A DNA stretch of 64,000 nucleotides from Enterococcus devriesei (GCF_001885905.1 NZ_JXKM01000002.1:362258-426257), one strand, 5' to 3'. Shown: positions 1 through 9,681, numbered from the stretch's first letter. A program made the numbers and translations. Notes: generated from the letters alone by a model not told the origin.

Positions 1-13
1 GGAAGTTATTATT

Positions 14-1054
14 ATGATCTTAATTATCAAAAAAGGCATTCAAGAAGCAGAATTATCTCCCATTTTATCCCGAATCAAAGAAGAAGGTTTAGGCGTTCAA
101 ATCAATCATGGCAAAGACCGCTTAGTGCTAGGCTTGCTTGGCGATCCAAAGATCATTCAAAATGTTCCATTCCAAGCTTACAATGTCGTTGAACGAGCAG
201 TAGCGATCTCCAATACCTACAAATTAACCTCAAGAGAATTTCATCCACAAGATACAGTTGTTGATGTTGACGGCGTAAAAATCGGTGACGGCAGTTTTGT
301 AACAATGGCTGGTCCGTGTTCAGTCGAAGGCGAAGAACAAATCATGGAAACAGCCCGCATGGCAAAAGCTGGTGGCGCTAAAATTTTACGTGGAGGTGCC
401 TACAAACCCCGTACTTCACCATACGCTTTCCAAGGTCTGGGAGAAGAAGGCTTGAAAATCATGCGGAAAGCTGCTGATGCTCACGGCTTGAAAGTGATTA
501 CTGAAGTTATGGATGAAGCACATATCGATGTTGTTTGCCAATACGCCGATATCATTCAAATCGGTGCCCGTAATATGCAAAACTTCCGCTTACTAGAGGC
601 GGTCGGTAAAACCGGAAAACCGATTGGCTTGAAACGGGGAATCTCAGGGACGATCCAAGAGTGGTTGAACGCGGCGGAATACATCGCGGTTCAAAACAAT
701 TCAAACATTATCTTCATTGAACGGGGGATTCGAACTTACGAAACAGCGACCAGAAACACCTTTGATTTAAGCGCGGTACCATTGATCAAAAAATTGAGTC
801 ATTTCCCAATTATTGTTGATCCAAGTCATGGGACAGGGGTTTGGGATTTAGTGGCTCCAATGGCACGAGCAGGGGTGGCTAGTGGTGCGGACGGCATGAT
901 CGTTGAGATTCATCCTGATCCTTTACACGCATGGTCTGATGGTGAACAATCATTGAATGAAAAGAATTACTTGCAAATGATGCGTGAAGTTGATGTGATG
1001 GTTGATGCGATGAAGAAAATAAATCGTTTAAACGAAGAACTAGCACTTAGTTAA
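14..1054 (+). CDS. aroF: 3-deoxy-7-phosphoheptulonate (DAHP) synthase
   Basis: Catalyses condensation of phosphoenolpyruvate and erythrose 4-phosphate to DAHP, the entry step of the shikimate pathway in the cytoplasm. The 346-residue protein has an N-terminal ferredoxin/ACT-like domain (about 1-75), which in this type I-beta family is a feedback-regulatory element, followed by the KDSA/DAHP barrel. Barrel landmarks are GPCSVE near residue 100, the KPRTSPYAFQG segment near 130 and DPSHGTG near 270. It is first in a tight same-strand run with aroB 16 bp downstream. The promoter lies left of the window, so its regulation cannot be read. The gene is sometimes named aroA or aroG in other species; the function is clear, the symbol is a convention. 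Confidence 0.95.
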   Translation: MILIIKKGIQEAELSPILSRIKEEGLGVQINHGKDRLVLGLLGDPKIIQNVPFQAYNVVERAVAISNTYKLTSREFHPQDTVVDVDGVKIGDGSFVTMAGPCSVEGEEQIMETARMAKAGGAKILRGGAYKPRTSPYAFQGLGEEGLKIMRKAADAHGLKVITEVMDEAHIDVVCQYADIIQIGARNMQNFRLLEAVGKTGKPIGLKRGISGTIQEWLNAAEYIAVQNNSNIIFIERGIRTYETATRNTFDLSAVPLIKKLSHFPIIVDPSHGTGVWDLVAPMARAGVASGADGMIVEIHPDPLHAWSDGEQSLNEKNYLQMMREVDVMVDAMKKINRLNEELALS

Positions 1055-1070
1055 ACAGGGGGCAGCTTTC

Positions 1071-2129
1071 ATGGAAATCGTTCTACCAGATAAAAGTTAT
1101 CAGATCATCGTCAAACGCCACGCCTTGGATTCCGTTGGTGAATGGATCGCCTCACTTTGGAAAAATAAAAAAATCGCGATTATCAGCGATGAAAATGTTT
1201 ATCCGATTTATGGTGAAAAAATCCAGCAACAATTAGCAGACTATGAGGTTTGCCATTATGCAGTTCCCGCCGGAGAGAGCAGTAAATCATTAGAGCTGGC
1301 AAATACTCTCTATGAATTTTTGGCGGATCAGCAATTTACTCGCAGTGACGCGGTCATTGCGCTAGGGGGCGGCGTAGTTGGTGATCTAGCCAGTTTTGTC
1401 GCATCCACTTATATGCGAGGCATCGCTTTTGTCCAGATTCCGACTTCATTATTGGCTCAAGTGGATTCTAGTATCGGCGGAAAAACTGCGGTAAATTCAA
1501 GTAAGGCTAAAAATATGATTGGGACCTTCGCTCAACCTGATGGGGTATTGATCGATCCGGAAACGTTAAATACTTTGCCAGAATTACGAGTGCGCGAGGG
1601 CATCGCAGAAATCATTAAATGCGGTGCCATCAGTGATGCTTCATTATGGCAGGATCTTGAGAAACTAACAGGAGTTCAAAATCTTTTAGTCCACAGCGAA
1701 GCGATCATTTTAAAAGCATTACAAGTAAAGAAAACGGTTGTTGAAGAAGATGAATTTGACAATGGCTCACGCTTATTATTGAATTTTGGTCATACGATCG
1801 GACATGCCATCGAAAATACCGCTGGCTATGGAAAAATCAGTCACGGCGAGGCTGTAGCGATCGGCATGGTAAAAATTTCTCAAACGGCAGAAATGAATCA
1901 GCTAATGCCAGCAGGTATCACCCAAAAAATTAGCACGATGAATCAGAAATACGGCTTACCGATCAATTACCAACCTTGGGAAGCAGAGAAGTTTTATACA
2001 GCGATTACCCATGATAAAAAGGCGCGGGGCGACAACTTGAATATCATTTTATTAAAAGATATTGGGCAAGCCTATATTCAAAAAATCAAACTTACAGACA
2101 TCAAAGACTATATAATAGAAGGGAAGTAG
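1071..2129 (+). CDS. aroB: 3-dehydroquinate synthase
   Basis: Converts DAHP to 3-dehydroquinate using NAD+ and a divalent metal. The 352-residue length is normal for the family. Diagnostic segments are the GGGVVGDLASFVA nucleotide-binding loop (about 100-112), the QIPTSLLAQVDSSIGGKT active-site stretch (about 122-139), and metal-binding residues E (EIIKCGAI region), H (NFGHTIGHAIE) and H (SHGEAVAIG). An AGGGGGC-type ribosome site precedes the ATG. It lies between aroF and aroC, 3 bp before the latter, which indicates co-transcription and probably translational coupling. Confidence 0.96.
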   Translation: MEIVLPDKSYQIIVKRHALDSVGEWIASLWKNKKIAIISDENVYPIYGEKIQQQLADYEVCHYAVPAGESSKSLELANTLYEFLADQQFTRSDAVIALGGGVVGDLASFVASTYMRGIAFVQIPTSLLAQVDSSIGGKTAVNSSKAKNMIGTFAQPDGVLIDPETLNTLPELRVREGIAEIIKCGAISDASLWQDLEKLTGVQNLLVHSEAIILKALQVKKTVVEEDEFDNGSRLLLNFGHTIGHAIENTAGYGKISHGEAVAIGMVKISQTAEMNQLMPAGITQKISTMNQKYGLPINYQPWEAEKFYTAITHDKKARGDNLNIILLKDIGQAYIQKIKLTDIKDYIIEGK

Positions 2130-2132
2130 TTT

Positions 2133-3293
2133 ATGCGTTACTTAACAGCTGGAGAATCTCATGGGCCAGAACTGACGGCGATCATCGAAGGAATACCCGC
2201 CGGCCTAGAACTTTCGATTGAGAAGATCAATCAAGAATTGGCTCGCAGACAAGGCGGCTACGGTCGTGGTGGTCGTATGAAGATCGAAAAGGACCAAGTC
2301 CGAATTACTTCCGGAGTCCGTCACGGCAAAACTCTGGGCTCACCGATCACGATGATCGTTCAAAATCGAGATTGGAAAAATTGGCAAACCGTCATGTCGG
2401 TAGAATCAGTGGCAGAAAAAGATCAGAAATTACGTCGGGTCTCAAAGCCACGACCAGGCCATGCCGATTTAGTCGGTGGAATGAAATACGGTCATAATGA
2501 TTTACGGAATGTTTTGGAACGCTCATCAGCACGGGAAACTACAATGCGGGTGGCAATCGGTGCAATCGCCAAACAAATTTTAGCAGCAGTTGATATTGAG
2601 ATTGCCAGCCATGTAGTGATTCTTGGCGGCATCGAGGCGGCTGTACCTGAAACAATCAGCGTTCAAGAAATCCAAGCAAAGGTCAATGCATCAGAAGTCA
2701 ACATGGTGGATGAAACGGTGGAAGAATCCGTTAAAGAATTGATCGATCAAACGAAAAAAGCTGGCGATACGATCGGCGGTGTCGTAGAAGTTCGGACAGA
2801 TAATGTTCCCGCAGGTTTAGGCAGCTATGTTCAATGGGATCGCAAACTTGATGGAAAAATCGCCCAAATCATGATGAGTATCAATGCGTTCAAAGGCGTA
2901 GAATTCGGGATTGGTTTTGAAGCGGCTCGTCAACCCGGGTCAAAGGTTATGGATGAAATTGTATGGAATGAAGGCTACAGCCGAAGGAGTAATCATTTAG
3001 GCGGCTTCGAAGGAGGCATGACTAACGGCGAACAAATTATCGTTCGGGGTGTGATGAAACCAATTCCAACGCTTTATAAGCCTTTGATGAGTGTCGATAT
3101 CGATACCAAAGAACCTTACAAAGCAAGTGTTGAACGCTCAGACAGTACTGCGGTCCCGGCGGCTTCAGTTGTGGCAGAGCACGTTGTTTCCACTGTTTTG
3201 GCAGAAGAGCTACTAGACAAATTTTCTAGTGATAAGATGGAAGAATTTAAGCAAGCGGTAGCGGCTTACCGCGAAGCTGTTAAAAATTTTTAG
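2133..3293 (+). CDS. aroC: Chorismate synthase
   Basis: Performs the last common step, anti-1,4-elimination of phosphate from EPSP to give chorismate, using reduced FMN. The family signatures are visible: [14 protein letters not shown] near the N-terminus, [12 protein letters not shown] around residue 40, the [18 protein letters not shown] stretch near 110, and RPGHAD. The 386-residue length matches the longer Gram-positive form. The start is only 3 bp after the aroB stop and the GGGAAG ribosome site lies inside the end of aroB, so translation of the two is probably coupled. tyrA follows after 16 bp, placing chorismate production directly before the tyrosine branch enzyme. Confidence 0.97.
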   Translation: MRYLTAGESHGPELTAIIEGIPAGLELSIEKINQELARRQGGYGRGGRMKIEKDQVRITSGVRHGKTLGSPITMIVQNRDWKNWQTVMSVESVAEKDQKLRRVSKPRPGHADLVGGMKYGHNDLRNVLERSSARETTMRVAIGAIAKQILAAVDIEIASHVVILGGIEAAVPETISVQEIQAKVNASEVNMVDETVEESVKELIDQTKKAGDTIGGVVEVRTDNVPAGLGSYVQWDRKLDGKIAQIMMSINAFKGVEFGIGFEAARQPGSKVMDEIVWNEGYSRRSNHLGGFEGGMTNGEQIIVRGVMKPIPTLYKPLMSVDIDTKEPYKASVERSDSTAVPAASVVAEHVVSTVLAEELLDKFSSDKMEEFKQAVAAYREAVKNF

Positions 3294-3309
3294 GAGAGCA
3301 GGTGAGACA

Positions 3310-4383
3310 GTGAAAAAGAAGGTTTACGTTTTAGGACTTGGGTTGATCGGTGCTTCCCTTTGCCGTAGCATTAAAAATTCGGAGATCACACTCTACGGTT
3401 GGGATCATCAAGCTGAGACTCGAAAAATCGCGCTTGACGTCCAATTGGTGGATCAAATTGTTTCCCTTGATGAAGCACCTGCGATGGATGTAATCATCTT
3501 AGCTGTCCCTGTGCTCTCAACGTTACACTATTTACACGAGTTAGCCCGCTTGCCATTAAAAAAATCGGTGATTGTAACAGACACTGGCAGTACCAAAAAT
3601 GAAGTCATGACCTTAGCTAAAACATTGCCATTTACGTTTATCGGCGGACATCCAATGGCTGGTTCTCACAAATCTGGGGTTAAAGCAGGGAATCCGAACC
3701 TTTTTGAAGAAGCTTATTACATTTTGACACCGCCTGAAGGAATCGATGTTGAGCCGCTAATGGAACTTTTAGAACCGACAAGGGCCAAATTCGTCGTGAT
3801 CGAACCGGAATCTCATGATGAGATCGTTGGTGTGTTAAGTCATTTGCCTCACATCGTGGCTTCCGGCTTAGTAAGTATGAGCGATCAATTAGCCGAAAAA
3901 TACCCACGAGCGACTCAATTAGCGGCCGGAGGCTTTCGGGATATCACTCGTATCGCATCTTCTGATCCGCAAATGTGGACTGACATCTTATTAACTAATC
4001 GCACCATTTTATTGGAATTGATCTCAAATTGGCAAAATCAAATGGCACGTATTCGCGAAAGTCTAGTGGCAGAGGATCAGCCGGCAATTTATGAATTTTT
4101 CAGTCAAGCCAAGCAGTCCAGAGACCATTTGCCTGCTAAAGATCATGGTGTCATCCCCGCCTTTTACGATCTTTATGTTGATATCCCGGATATTGCAGGG
4201 GCGATCGCCAAAGTCATGACCGTTTTAAGTGGGGCGGAAATTTCAATTATCAATTTAAAGATTCAAGAGACACGAGAAGATATTTTCGGCGTGTTAGAAC
4301 TTTCATTTAAAAATCAACAAGACTTAGAAAAGGGACAGCGATTAATCGAAGCAGAAAAGTTTAATTGTCGCAGAAGGAGTTGA
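3310..4383 (+). CDS. tyrA: Prephenate dehydrogenase with C-terminal ACT domain
   Basis: Oxidatively decarboxylates prephenate to 4-hydroxyphenylpyruvate, the tyrosine branch. The N-terminal Rossmann fold begins with GLGLIGASL (residues 8-16). The [13 protein letters not shown] segment near residue 115 contains the conserved substrate-binding and catalytic histidine. The last ~75 residues ([14 protein letters not shown] onward) look like an ACT domain, which in this family senses tyrosine; feedback inhibition is therefore inferred. 357 residues is normal for the Gram-positive form. It is preceded by aroC and followed 4 bp later by aroA, all on the same strand, so flux control of tyrosine sits inside the common pathway operon. 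Confidence 0.95.
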   Translation: MKKKVYVLGLGLIGASLCRSIKNSEITLYGWDHQAETRKIALDVQLVDQIVSLDEAPAMDVIILAVPVLSTLHYLHELARLPLKKSVIVTDTGSTKNEVMTLAKTLPFTFIGGHPMAGSHKSGVKAGNPNLFEEAYYILTPPEGIDVEPLMELLEPTRAKFVVIEPESHDEIVGVLSHLPHIVASGLVSMSDQLAEKYPRATQLAAGGFRDITRIASSDPQMWTDILLTNRTILLELISNWQNQMARIRESLVAEDQPAIYEFFSQAKQSRDHLPAKDHGVIPAFYDLYVDIPDIAGAIAKVMTVLSGAEISIINLKIQETREDIFGVLELSFKNQQDLEKGQRLIEAEKFNCRRRS

Positions 4384-4387
4384 AACG

Positions 4388-5665
4388 ATGAAGCTACTTT
4401 CCACAAAAAAAGGGCTGAATGGCACACTGACGGTACCGGCGGATAAATCAATCTCACATCGCAGCATTATGTTTGGCGCAATCAGTGAAGGTACGACAAG
4501 GATTCATAATTTTTTAAGAGCCGAGGATTGTCTCAGTACCATCGCGGTTTTTAAAGCATTAGGAGTAAGTATCACTGAAGACCAGCGGGATATTATTGTT
4601 GAAGGCAAAGGGATTGAAGCCTTAACGACAGCGAATCAATTACTGGATGCTGGAAATTCCGGCACAACGATGCGTTTAGTTTTAGGAATTCTAGGCGGAC
4701 GTCCTTTTACTAGTGAAATTGCCGGCGACGCTTCCTTAAATCGGCGCCCGATGGAGCGGGTGATGGGTCCTTTACGCCAAATGGGCGCGCAAATTCAAGG
4801 AGCAAAAGGCGGCGAATTCCCACCAATTCAAATCCACGGTCAGAAACTGAGTGGAATCACTTATGAAATGCCGATCGCAAGTGCTCAAGTAAAATCAGCG
4901 ATACTGTTTGCGGCACTGCAGGCCGAAGGGACGACGACGATCATTGAAAAAGAAAAATCCCGAAATCACACAGAAGAGATGATCAAACAATTTGGCGGTG
5001 AGATCAACGTCGACGATAGAACCATTACTTTGACTGGTGGTCAGCATTTAGTCGGTCAAGAAGTAATCGTTCCCGGTGATATTTCTTCCGCGGCCTTTTA
5101 TCTAGTAGCGGCCAGCATTTTACCAGAAAGCCAGCTGCTACTGAAACATGTAGGAGTGAATCCCACTCGGACAGGTATTTTAGATGTTTTGTTAGAAATG
5201 GGCGCAGAGATTCAGCAAACCAATTTAGATCAAAAAAATCAAGCGGCGGATTTGGCAGTAAAAACAGCGAACTTGCAGGCATGTGAGATCGGCGGCGAAA
5301 TCATCCCCCGTTTGATTGATGAGCTGCCAATCCTGGCATTAGCTGCCACACAAGCCAATGGGACGACGATTATTCGCGATGCTCAAGAATTAAAAGTCAA
5401 AGAAACCAATCGAATTGATGCGACAGCTCAAGAGCTAAATAAATTAGGAGCGAAGATCGAAGCGACCGATGATGGTCTGATTATTCACGGACCGACACCG
5501 CTACATGGCGGAGCGGTGGACAGTCACGGTGATCATCGAATCGGGATGATGTTGCAGATAGCTGCACTGCTGACAGATGAAGTGGTGGAATTAAACAATC
5601 CCGATGCCATCAATATTTCCTATCCCAATTTTTTCACTGACGTAGCTCAACTAATTACGGATTAA
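4388..5665 (+). CDS. aroA: 5-enolpyruvylshikimate-3-phosphate (EPSP) synthase
   Basis: Transfers the enolpyruvyl group of PEP to shikimate 3-phosphate; target of glyphosate. The 425-residue protein shows the N-terminal [16 protein letters not shown] motif, the [12 protein letters not shown] motif near residue 90 and a C-terminal [11 protein letters not shown] motif. The [12 protein letters not shown] form, with the GNSGTT spacing, and an R-R-P-M stretch are typical of Gram-positive enzymes; I cannot judge class I versus class II from these alone. It starts 4 bp after tyrA on an AAGGAG-type site. Downstream the operon is interrupted by 340 bp of non-coding, tandemly duplicated sequence before aroK, which is unusual for this otherwise tight cluster. 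Confidence 0.96.
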   Translation: MKLLSTKKGLNGTLTVPADKSISHRSIMFGAISEGTTRIHNFLRAEDCLSTIAVFKALGVSITEDQRDIIVEGKGIEALTTANQLLDAGNSGTTMRLVLGILGGRPFTSEIAGDASLNRRPMERVMGPLRQMGAQIQGAKGGEFPPIQIHGQKLSGITYEMPIASAQVKSAILFAALQAEGTTTIIEKEKSRNHTEEMIKQFGGEINVDDRTITLTGGQHLVGQEVIVPGDISSAAFYLVAASILPESQLLLKHVGVNPTRTGILDVLLEMGAEIQQTNLDQKNQAADLAVKTANLQACEIGGEIIPRLIDELPILALAATQANGTTIIRDAQELKVKETNRIDATAQELNKLGAKIEATDDGLIIHGPTPLHGGAVDSHGDHRIGMMLQIAALLTDEVVELNNPDAINISYPNFFTDVAQLITD

Positions 5666-5675
5666 GAATGATACG

Positions 5676-5991
5676 AAGGATGTCAGTTCCGCTTTTCACA
5701 GTTTATTCAATTTAATTGATAAGAAATTATAGTCACCTCACTCAAGTGAAAAGATGTTTAGCGGAATGATATACGGCATGAGAATCAGACTAATTATTTT
5801 GCTTTTAAAAAAAATTAATTCATTAATACGAATAAGGATGTCAGTTCCGCTTTTCACAGTTTATTCAATTTAATTGATAAGAAATTATAGTTACCTCACT
5901 CAAGTGTAAAAGTGTTTAGTGGAATGATATACGGCATGAGAATCAGACTAATTATTTTGCTTTTAAAAAAAATTAATTCATTAATATGAAT
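5676..5991 (+). repeat. 158-bp tandem direct duplication between aroA and aroK
   Basis: Two adjacent copies (5676-5833 and 5834-5991) share 152 of 158 positions by my hand alignment. The end of the unit supplies AATAAGGA, which also forms the aroK ribosome site, and a third unit would begin inside the aroK leader. Each copy can fold: TTCCGCTTTTCAC near its start is complementary, with an internal bulge, to GTGAAAAG plus GCGGAA about 60 nt later. In copy 2 the C-to-T change in GCGGAA (to GTGGAA) keeps pairing as G-U. No ORF of note lies inside. Nothing else is seen in this 340-bp gap. Confidence 0.9.
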
Positions 5992-6005
5992 AAGGAGAAT
6001 GTCTA

Positions 6006-6509
6006 ATGGAATCGATTGTTTTAATTGGATTTATGGGTGCGGGCAAGACGACGATCAGTAAAGCTCTAGCGGAAACCTTGAACGCCCAAGTAGTTGACAT
6101 GGATGATGTGCTAGTTGAACGGATTGGTCAACCGATCAGTGATTATTTCGAGGAACATGGTGAAACTTCTTTTCGGAAACATGAAACAACGCTTTTAAAA
6201 GAAGCGTTGAAGGAAGAATCGATCATCGCTACTGGGGGCGGTGTGATTTTACAAAAAGAAAATCAACAAGTTTTATCGGATAAATTGGTAGTTTATTTGA
6301 AGGCAGACGCGAATATTTTAGTTAAACGAATTCGTGAAGATCATGTCAATGTTCGTCCATTAGCAATCAAAAATGATGATGGCGATTTAAAACGGTTGTT
6401 CTTCTCCCGAGAAAAATTATACGAAAAACTAGCGAAGGTCGTTATCGATACGACTGAAAAGAAACCGGTAGAAATCGTTTCAGAAATCATCCAACAGGTG
6501 GGATCGTAA
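6006..6509 (+). CDS. aroK: Shikimate kinase
   Basis: Phosphorylates shikimate at the 3-hydroxyl with ATP. The 167-residue P-loop kinase has the Walker A motif GFMGAGKTT at residues 8-16, the substrate-binding D-x-D region (DMDD, about 32-35), FRKHET near 56 and the GGGV loop near 78. The LID region contains the conserved R in VRPLA. The ribosome site TAAGGAG lies about 9 nt upstream and is part of the right end of the duplicated element. Its last stop-codon base is the first base of the pheA start, so aroK and pheA are translationally coupled. Confidence 0.95.
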   Translation: MESIVLIGFMGAGKTTISKALAETLNAQVVDMDDVLVERIGQPISDYFEEHGETSFRKHETTLLKEALKEESIIATGGGVILQKENQQVLSDKLVVYLKADANILVKRIREDHVNVRPLAIKNDDGDLKRLFFSREKLYEKLAKVVIDTTEKKPVEIVSEIIQQVGS

Positions 6510-7357
6510 TGAAGGTTGGCTATCTAGGACCGAAAGGGTCATTTACTTATAGTGCTGCGACTAATTTTTTTGCACCAGAGGAATTGATGTCTTATGATTC
6601 GTTACCAGCTTTACTAGAAGCGTTGCGAAGTGGACTAATAGAATACTGCATGGTACCGATTGAAAATACTATTGAAGGCTCTGTCTTGCCAACCTTGGAT
6701 CTGATTTTCCAAACTTTACCTACGATTCAAGCGGAAATTGTTTTGCCGATTCGTCAACAATTAATGGTTCATCCCAATCACGCTCAAAGTTGGCAGGAAA
6801 CAGAATTGATCTGCAGCCACCCGCAAGCATTGGCGCAATCGCAATTATTTTTGATGAATCACTTTCCCTCGGTTGATATCGAACAGCTGGGTTCGACTAC
6901 CTTAGGGGCTCAAAAGGTGGCGCAGAATCCGGATAAAAAATATGCGGCGATCGGTTCCCGAGAAGCGGCCACGCAATTTGATTTGCAAATCGTCAAAGAA
7001 GAGATTCAATCGATCGATAATAATGAGACACGCTTTTGGCTGCTGGGAAATCAGCCGCTGATTAGCGACTTACCACAAGAAAAGCAAAAAGTGACGCTGT
7101 TATTTGATCTAGCGATGGATCATCCTGGTGCGCTTTATCAATGTTTAGCCTTTTTTGCTGCTGAAAAAATTAATTTAACTAAAATTGAATCCCGGACTCA
7201 GAAGACTCAGCTGGGAGAATATTTTTTCATTATTGATTTAGAACGGCCGCAAGGGGATCAGCTACAAAGCGTTCTACAGCAGTTAAATGCCCAACATTTT
7301 GATGTTACTTTAATCGGGGATTACCCCACCTACATTCCAAAAATTAGAAAATCTTAG
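6509..7357 (+). CDS. pheA: Prephenate dehydratase
   Basis: Converts prephenate to phenylpyruvate, the phenylalanine branch. The N-terminal type 2 periplasmic-binding-like catalytic domain (about 1-180) opens with GYLGPKGSFTYSAA, contains VPIENTIEGSV near residue 51, and ends near the TRFWLLG motif that carries the catalytic Thr-Arg-Phe. The C-terminal ~80 residues form an ACT domain with the GALYQCLAFF and ESR(TQKT) segments that bind phenylalanine in the family, so allosteric feedback is expected. There is no fused chorismate mutase. It is the last gene of the operon; a hairpin terminator overlaps its stop codon. Confidence 0.95.
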   Translation: MKVGYLGPKGSFTYSAATNFFAPEELMSYDSLPALLEALRSGLIEYCMVPIENTIEGSVLPTLDLIFQTLPTIQAEIVLPIRQQLMVHPNHAQSWQETELICSHPQALAQSQLFLMNHFPSVDIEQLGSTTLGAQKVAQNPDKKYAAIGSREAATQFDLQIVKEEIQSIDNNETRFWLLGNQPLISDLPQEKQKVTLLFDLAMDHPGALYQCLAFFAAEKINLTKIESRTQKTQLGEYFFIIDLERPQGDQLQSVLQQLNAQHFDVTLIGDYPTYIPKIRKS

Positions 7358-7382
7358 TAGTTAAGGTTTTCTAATTTTTTTT
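7341..7382 (+). terminator. Rho-independent terminator of the aro operon
   Basis: AAATTAGAAAA (7341-7351) can pair with TTTTCTAATTT (7367-7377), and the right arm runs into a tract of T residues ending at 7382. The left arm and loop overlap the last codons and stop of pheA, so the transcript ends almost immediately after the coding sequence. Confidence 0.8.
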
Positions 7383-7453
7383 TATAAAAATAAGACAAAT
7401 ACCGGTTGATTTGCTATTTTATTATTAACAGTATGGAAATGAAGAGGTGCACT

Positions 7454-8623
7454 ATGAGCCGAATGGATAAATATAAGGATATTCATAAGGAAAGTCAAAA
7501 GGAAGAAAAACAGCCTTTTGGCTTTCGTCGTGAGATCAAAAAAAATACACAAAAGAATCAGTCTTCGTCTGAACGAGATGCTACGACCGAACGCTATGAA
7601 GAACCAGAAGAGAAGTTCTATTATCAAGAATACGATCAAAAGCCTGAAAAGAAACGCTTTAACTTTAAATTTCCTTCAGTAAAAAATCCTTTCAAACGAA
7701 GGGCTAAAAACCCTTATGAACAAAAGCCGAGACGAAAACGAAGCTGGCGTAGAATCCTATTAATGATTTTGGTGGTGCTACTAGGCTTTTCAGTCATTTC
7801 TTTCGGTGTTGGAAATTTTGCGGCGAAGCATGATTCTTCCATGCCAAAAATCGAGACCCAAGAATTTAACGGCGTGGAGTCTTCTAATGGAACGAAGAAT
7901 ATTTTACTTTTAGGAAGCGACACGCGCGACAATATCAGCGGCCGTTCTGACTCCATGATGGTTCTGCAAGTAGATGGTCATGGCAAACCCAAATTAGTTT
8001 CCTTTATGCGGGATATGTACGTCAATATCCCTGGAGTTGGTGAAAACAAATTGAATGCTGCTTATGCCTACGGCGGTGCTGATTTAGTTCGTCAAACATT
8101 AAAAGATAATTTTGGGATTGATTGTCGTTATTACGCGATGGTGGATTTCCAGACTTTTGAAAAAGGTGTAGATGCGCTATTTCCACGTGGGGTTCAAATC
8201 GATTCAGAGAAAGATATGAGCTCTTATATTGATCAACCAATCAGTAAGGGTCCACAACGAATGAATGGTCACACCTTGTTGAACTACGCTCGTTTTCGGA
8301 TGGACGAAGAAGGCGACTTTGGTCGTGTTCGGCGACAACAGCAAGTGATGCAAAGTGTCTTTAGTCAATTAAAAAATCCATTAGTACTATTAAGAGGACC
8401 TTACGCAGCCGGAAAAATCTGGGGCTATCTATCAACAGATATGCCAAATACCTTTGTCTTAGGTAACTTTTTCAATTTTGCCAAAGCTGTTGGTGGGATC
8501 GAGCGTTTGACGTTACCGGCCGATGGTTCATGGTCGTATATCGATACGGCAAATGCCGGCAGTGCACTGGCCGTCGATACCAATCAAAATACTCAGGCGG
8601 TCCAAGCCTTTTTAGACAAGTAG
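7454..8623 (+). CDS. LytR-CpsA-Psr (LCP) family wall-polymer ligase
   Basis: LCP enzymes transfer undecaprenyl-linked glycopolymers such as teichoic acids or capsule to peptidoglycan on the outer face of the membrane. The 389-residue protein has a long basic, glutamine- and glutamate-rich cytoplasmic N-terminus (about 1-95), one membrane segment (about 99-118, ILLMILVVLLGFSVISF), then the LCP domain with NILLLGSDTR near 140, RSDSMMV, and SFMRDMYV, which carry conserved Arg/Asp residues. I placed the start at 7454 because GAAGAGGTG lies just upstream; an in-frame upstream ATG lacks a ribosome site. In enterococci a gene in this position is called psr. Confidence 0.9.
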   Translation: MSRMDKYKDIHKESQKEEKQPFGFRREIKKNTQKNQSSSERDATTERYEEPEEKFYYQEYDQKPEKKRFNFKFPSVKNPFKRRAKNPYEQKPRRKRSWRRILLMILVVLLGFSVISFGVGNFAAKHDSSMPKIETQEFNGVESSNGTKNILLLGSDTRDNISGRSDSMMVLQVDGHGKPKLVSFMRDMYVNIPGVGENKLNAAYAYGGADLVRQTLKDNFGIDCRYYAMVDFQTFEKGVDALFPRGVQIDSEKDMSSYIDQPISKGPQRMNGHTLLNYARFRMDEEGDFGRVRRQQQVMQSVFSQLKNPLVLLRGPYAAGKIWGYLSTDMPNTFVLGNFFNFAKAVGGIERLTLPADGSWSYIDTANAGSALAVDTNQNTQAVQAFLDK

Positions 8624-8654
8624 CCGATTTTTGATTCCCATGCTACTGTGAGTA

Positions 8655-8668
8655 TGCTATATTATAAT
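8655..8668 (+). promoter_or_regulatory. Probable extended -10 promoter for degV
   Basis: TGCTATATT (8655-8663) fits an extended -10 (TGn plus TATATT), with TATAAT overlapping at 8663-8668. TTGATT at 8631-8636 is a possible -35 but its spacing to these boxes is poor. It is located about 35 nt before the degV start. Confidence 0.4.
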
Positions 8669-8702
8669 TATTGTAAATTTTGATTGAAACGAGGAAATGA
8701 AT

Positions 8703-9548
8703 ATGAAATTAGCGATCGTGACAGATAGCACCGCCTATCTGAATGAACGCGTACGTAATCATAAAGATTTATTTATTATCCCGATTCCAGTAATCATTGA
8801 TGGCGAGCCTTTTGAAGAAGGCGTCGATATCGGATATGAAGAATTTTACCAAAAGCTCAAAGAAAGTAAGGACTTTCCTAAAACCTCTCAACCGGTGTTA
8901 GGGGAAGTTTTCCAATTGTACCGCTCAATCAAGGAACAAGGCTATGACACAGTAATCAGTATTCATCTATCAGAAGGTATTTCTGGTTTTGTACGGACTT
9001 TGACGGCAATCAAAGAAGATATTGAAGGTTTGCAGGTCATTCCTTACGACTCAAAGATCACTAGTGTGCCCATGGGCTATATGGTGGAAAAAGCGTTAGA
9101 AATGAGCGATCAAGGAAAATCCCTTGATGAAGTTATTGCGGCTGTTGATACGATTCGCGATACGACCAACGCCTATATCATCGTGGATGATTTAGATAAT
9201 TTGGTGCGTGGCGGCCGTCTGACCAATAGTGCAGCGATCATTGGCGGTCTATTGAAAATCAAGCCGATCTTAACCTTTGAAGACGGTAAGATTGTGCTGG
9301 CAGAAAAAATCCGTTCTTTAAAAAAAGCTCTTCAACGAACAGAAGAAATCATTGAAGAACGCCGGCAAGTGAATGGCGAAGATCTACGAATTTTTATCAT
9401 TCACGGCAACAATCCTGAGTTAGCCCAACAAGAATACGAAAAACTTAGAGATAAATATCCTGAAGCGACGATCGATATTGGAACATTTGGTCCGGTCATC
9501 GGCACGCATTTAGGCGACAAAGCCATCGCGTTAGGCGTGGCGAAATAA
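8703..9548 (+). CDS. DegV family fatty-acid-binding protein
   Basis: DegV proteins bind a single fatty acid; in staphylococci and others FakB proteins of this family present fatty acids to the kinase FakA, so a role in exogenous fatty-acid use is likely but not provable here. The 281-residue protein starts with KLAIVTDSTAYL, has the TSQPVLGE motif near residue 60, and the conserved VDDLDNLVRGGRLTNS motif near 155. The ATG at 8703 is preferred over 8697 because GAGGA sits 7 nt upstream of it. It is monocistronic between its own promoter-like site and a strong terminator. Confidence 0.9.
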   Translation: MKLAIVTDSTAYLNERVRNHKDLFIIPIPVIIDGEPFEEGVDIGYEEFYQKLKESKDFPKTSQPVLGEVFQLYRSIKEQGYDTVISIHLSEGISGFVRTLTAIKEDIEGLQVIPYDSKITSVPMGYMVEKALEMSDQGKSLDEVIAAVDTIRDTTNAYIIVDDLDNLVRGGRLTNSAAIIGGLLKIKPILTFEDGKIVLAEKIRSLKKALQRTEEIIEERRQVNGEDLRIFIIHGNNPELAQQEYEKLRDKYPEATIDIGTFGPVIGTHLGDKAIALGVAK

Positions 9549-9554
9549 TAGACG

Positions 9555-9588
9555 AAACTCACTAGTTTGCTAGTGAGTTTTTATTTTT
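9555..9588 (+). terminator. Rho-independent terminator after degV
   Basis: A perfect 11-bp stem, AAACTCACTAG (9555-9565) with CTAGTGAGTTT (9570-9580), closes a TTTG loop and is followed by TTATTTTT. Confidence 0.9.
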
Positions 9589-9616
9589 AAAAAGAGTTCA
9601 TTTAGAAGTAAGTTCC

Positions 9617-9681
9617 TTGCATTAATCACTAAAATTTCGTATTCTTTCTTCATTAGTAGTTTACTAATTTACTAAATTAGT
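9617..9681 (+). promoter_or_regulatory. Promoter with overlapping palindromic operator-like sites
   Basis: TTGCAT (9617-9622), a 17-nt spacer and TATTCT (9640-9645) form a plausible housekeeping promoter with a start near 9652. Immediately at and after this start lie two overlapping dyads: TTAGTA-gtt-TACTAA (9653-9667) and ACTAATTT-act-AAATTAGT (9663-9681). A repressor bound there would block initiation. The regulator is not in the neighbourhood and cannot be named. Confidence 0.5.

Noticed and set aside
5676-5991. CRISPR-like or insertion-sequence origin of the duplication
   Set aside because: Only two long adjacent units without spacers, no terminal inverted repeats with transposase, no cas genes.
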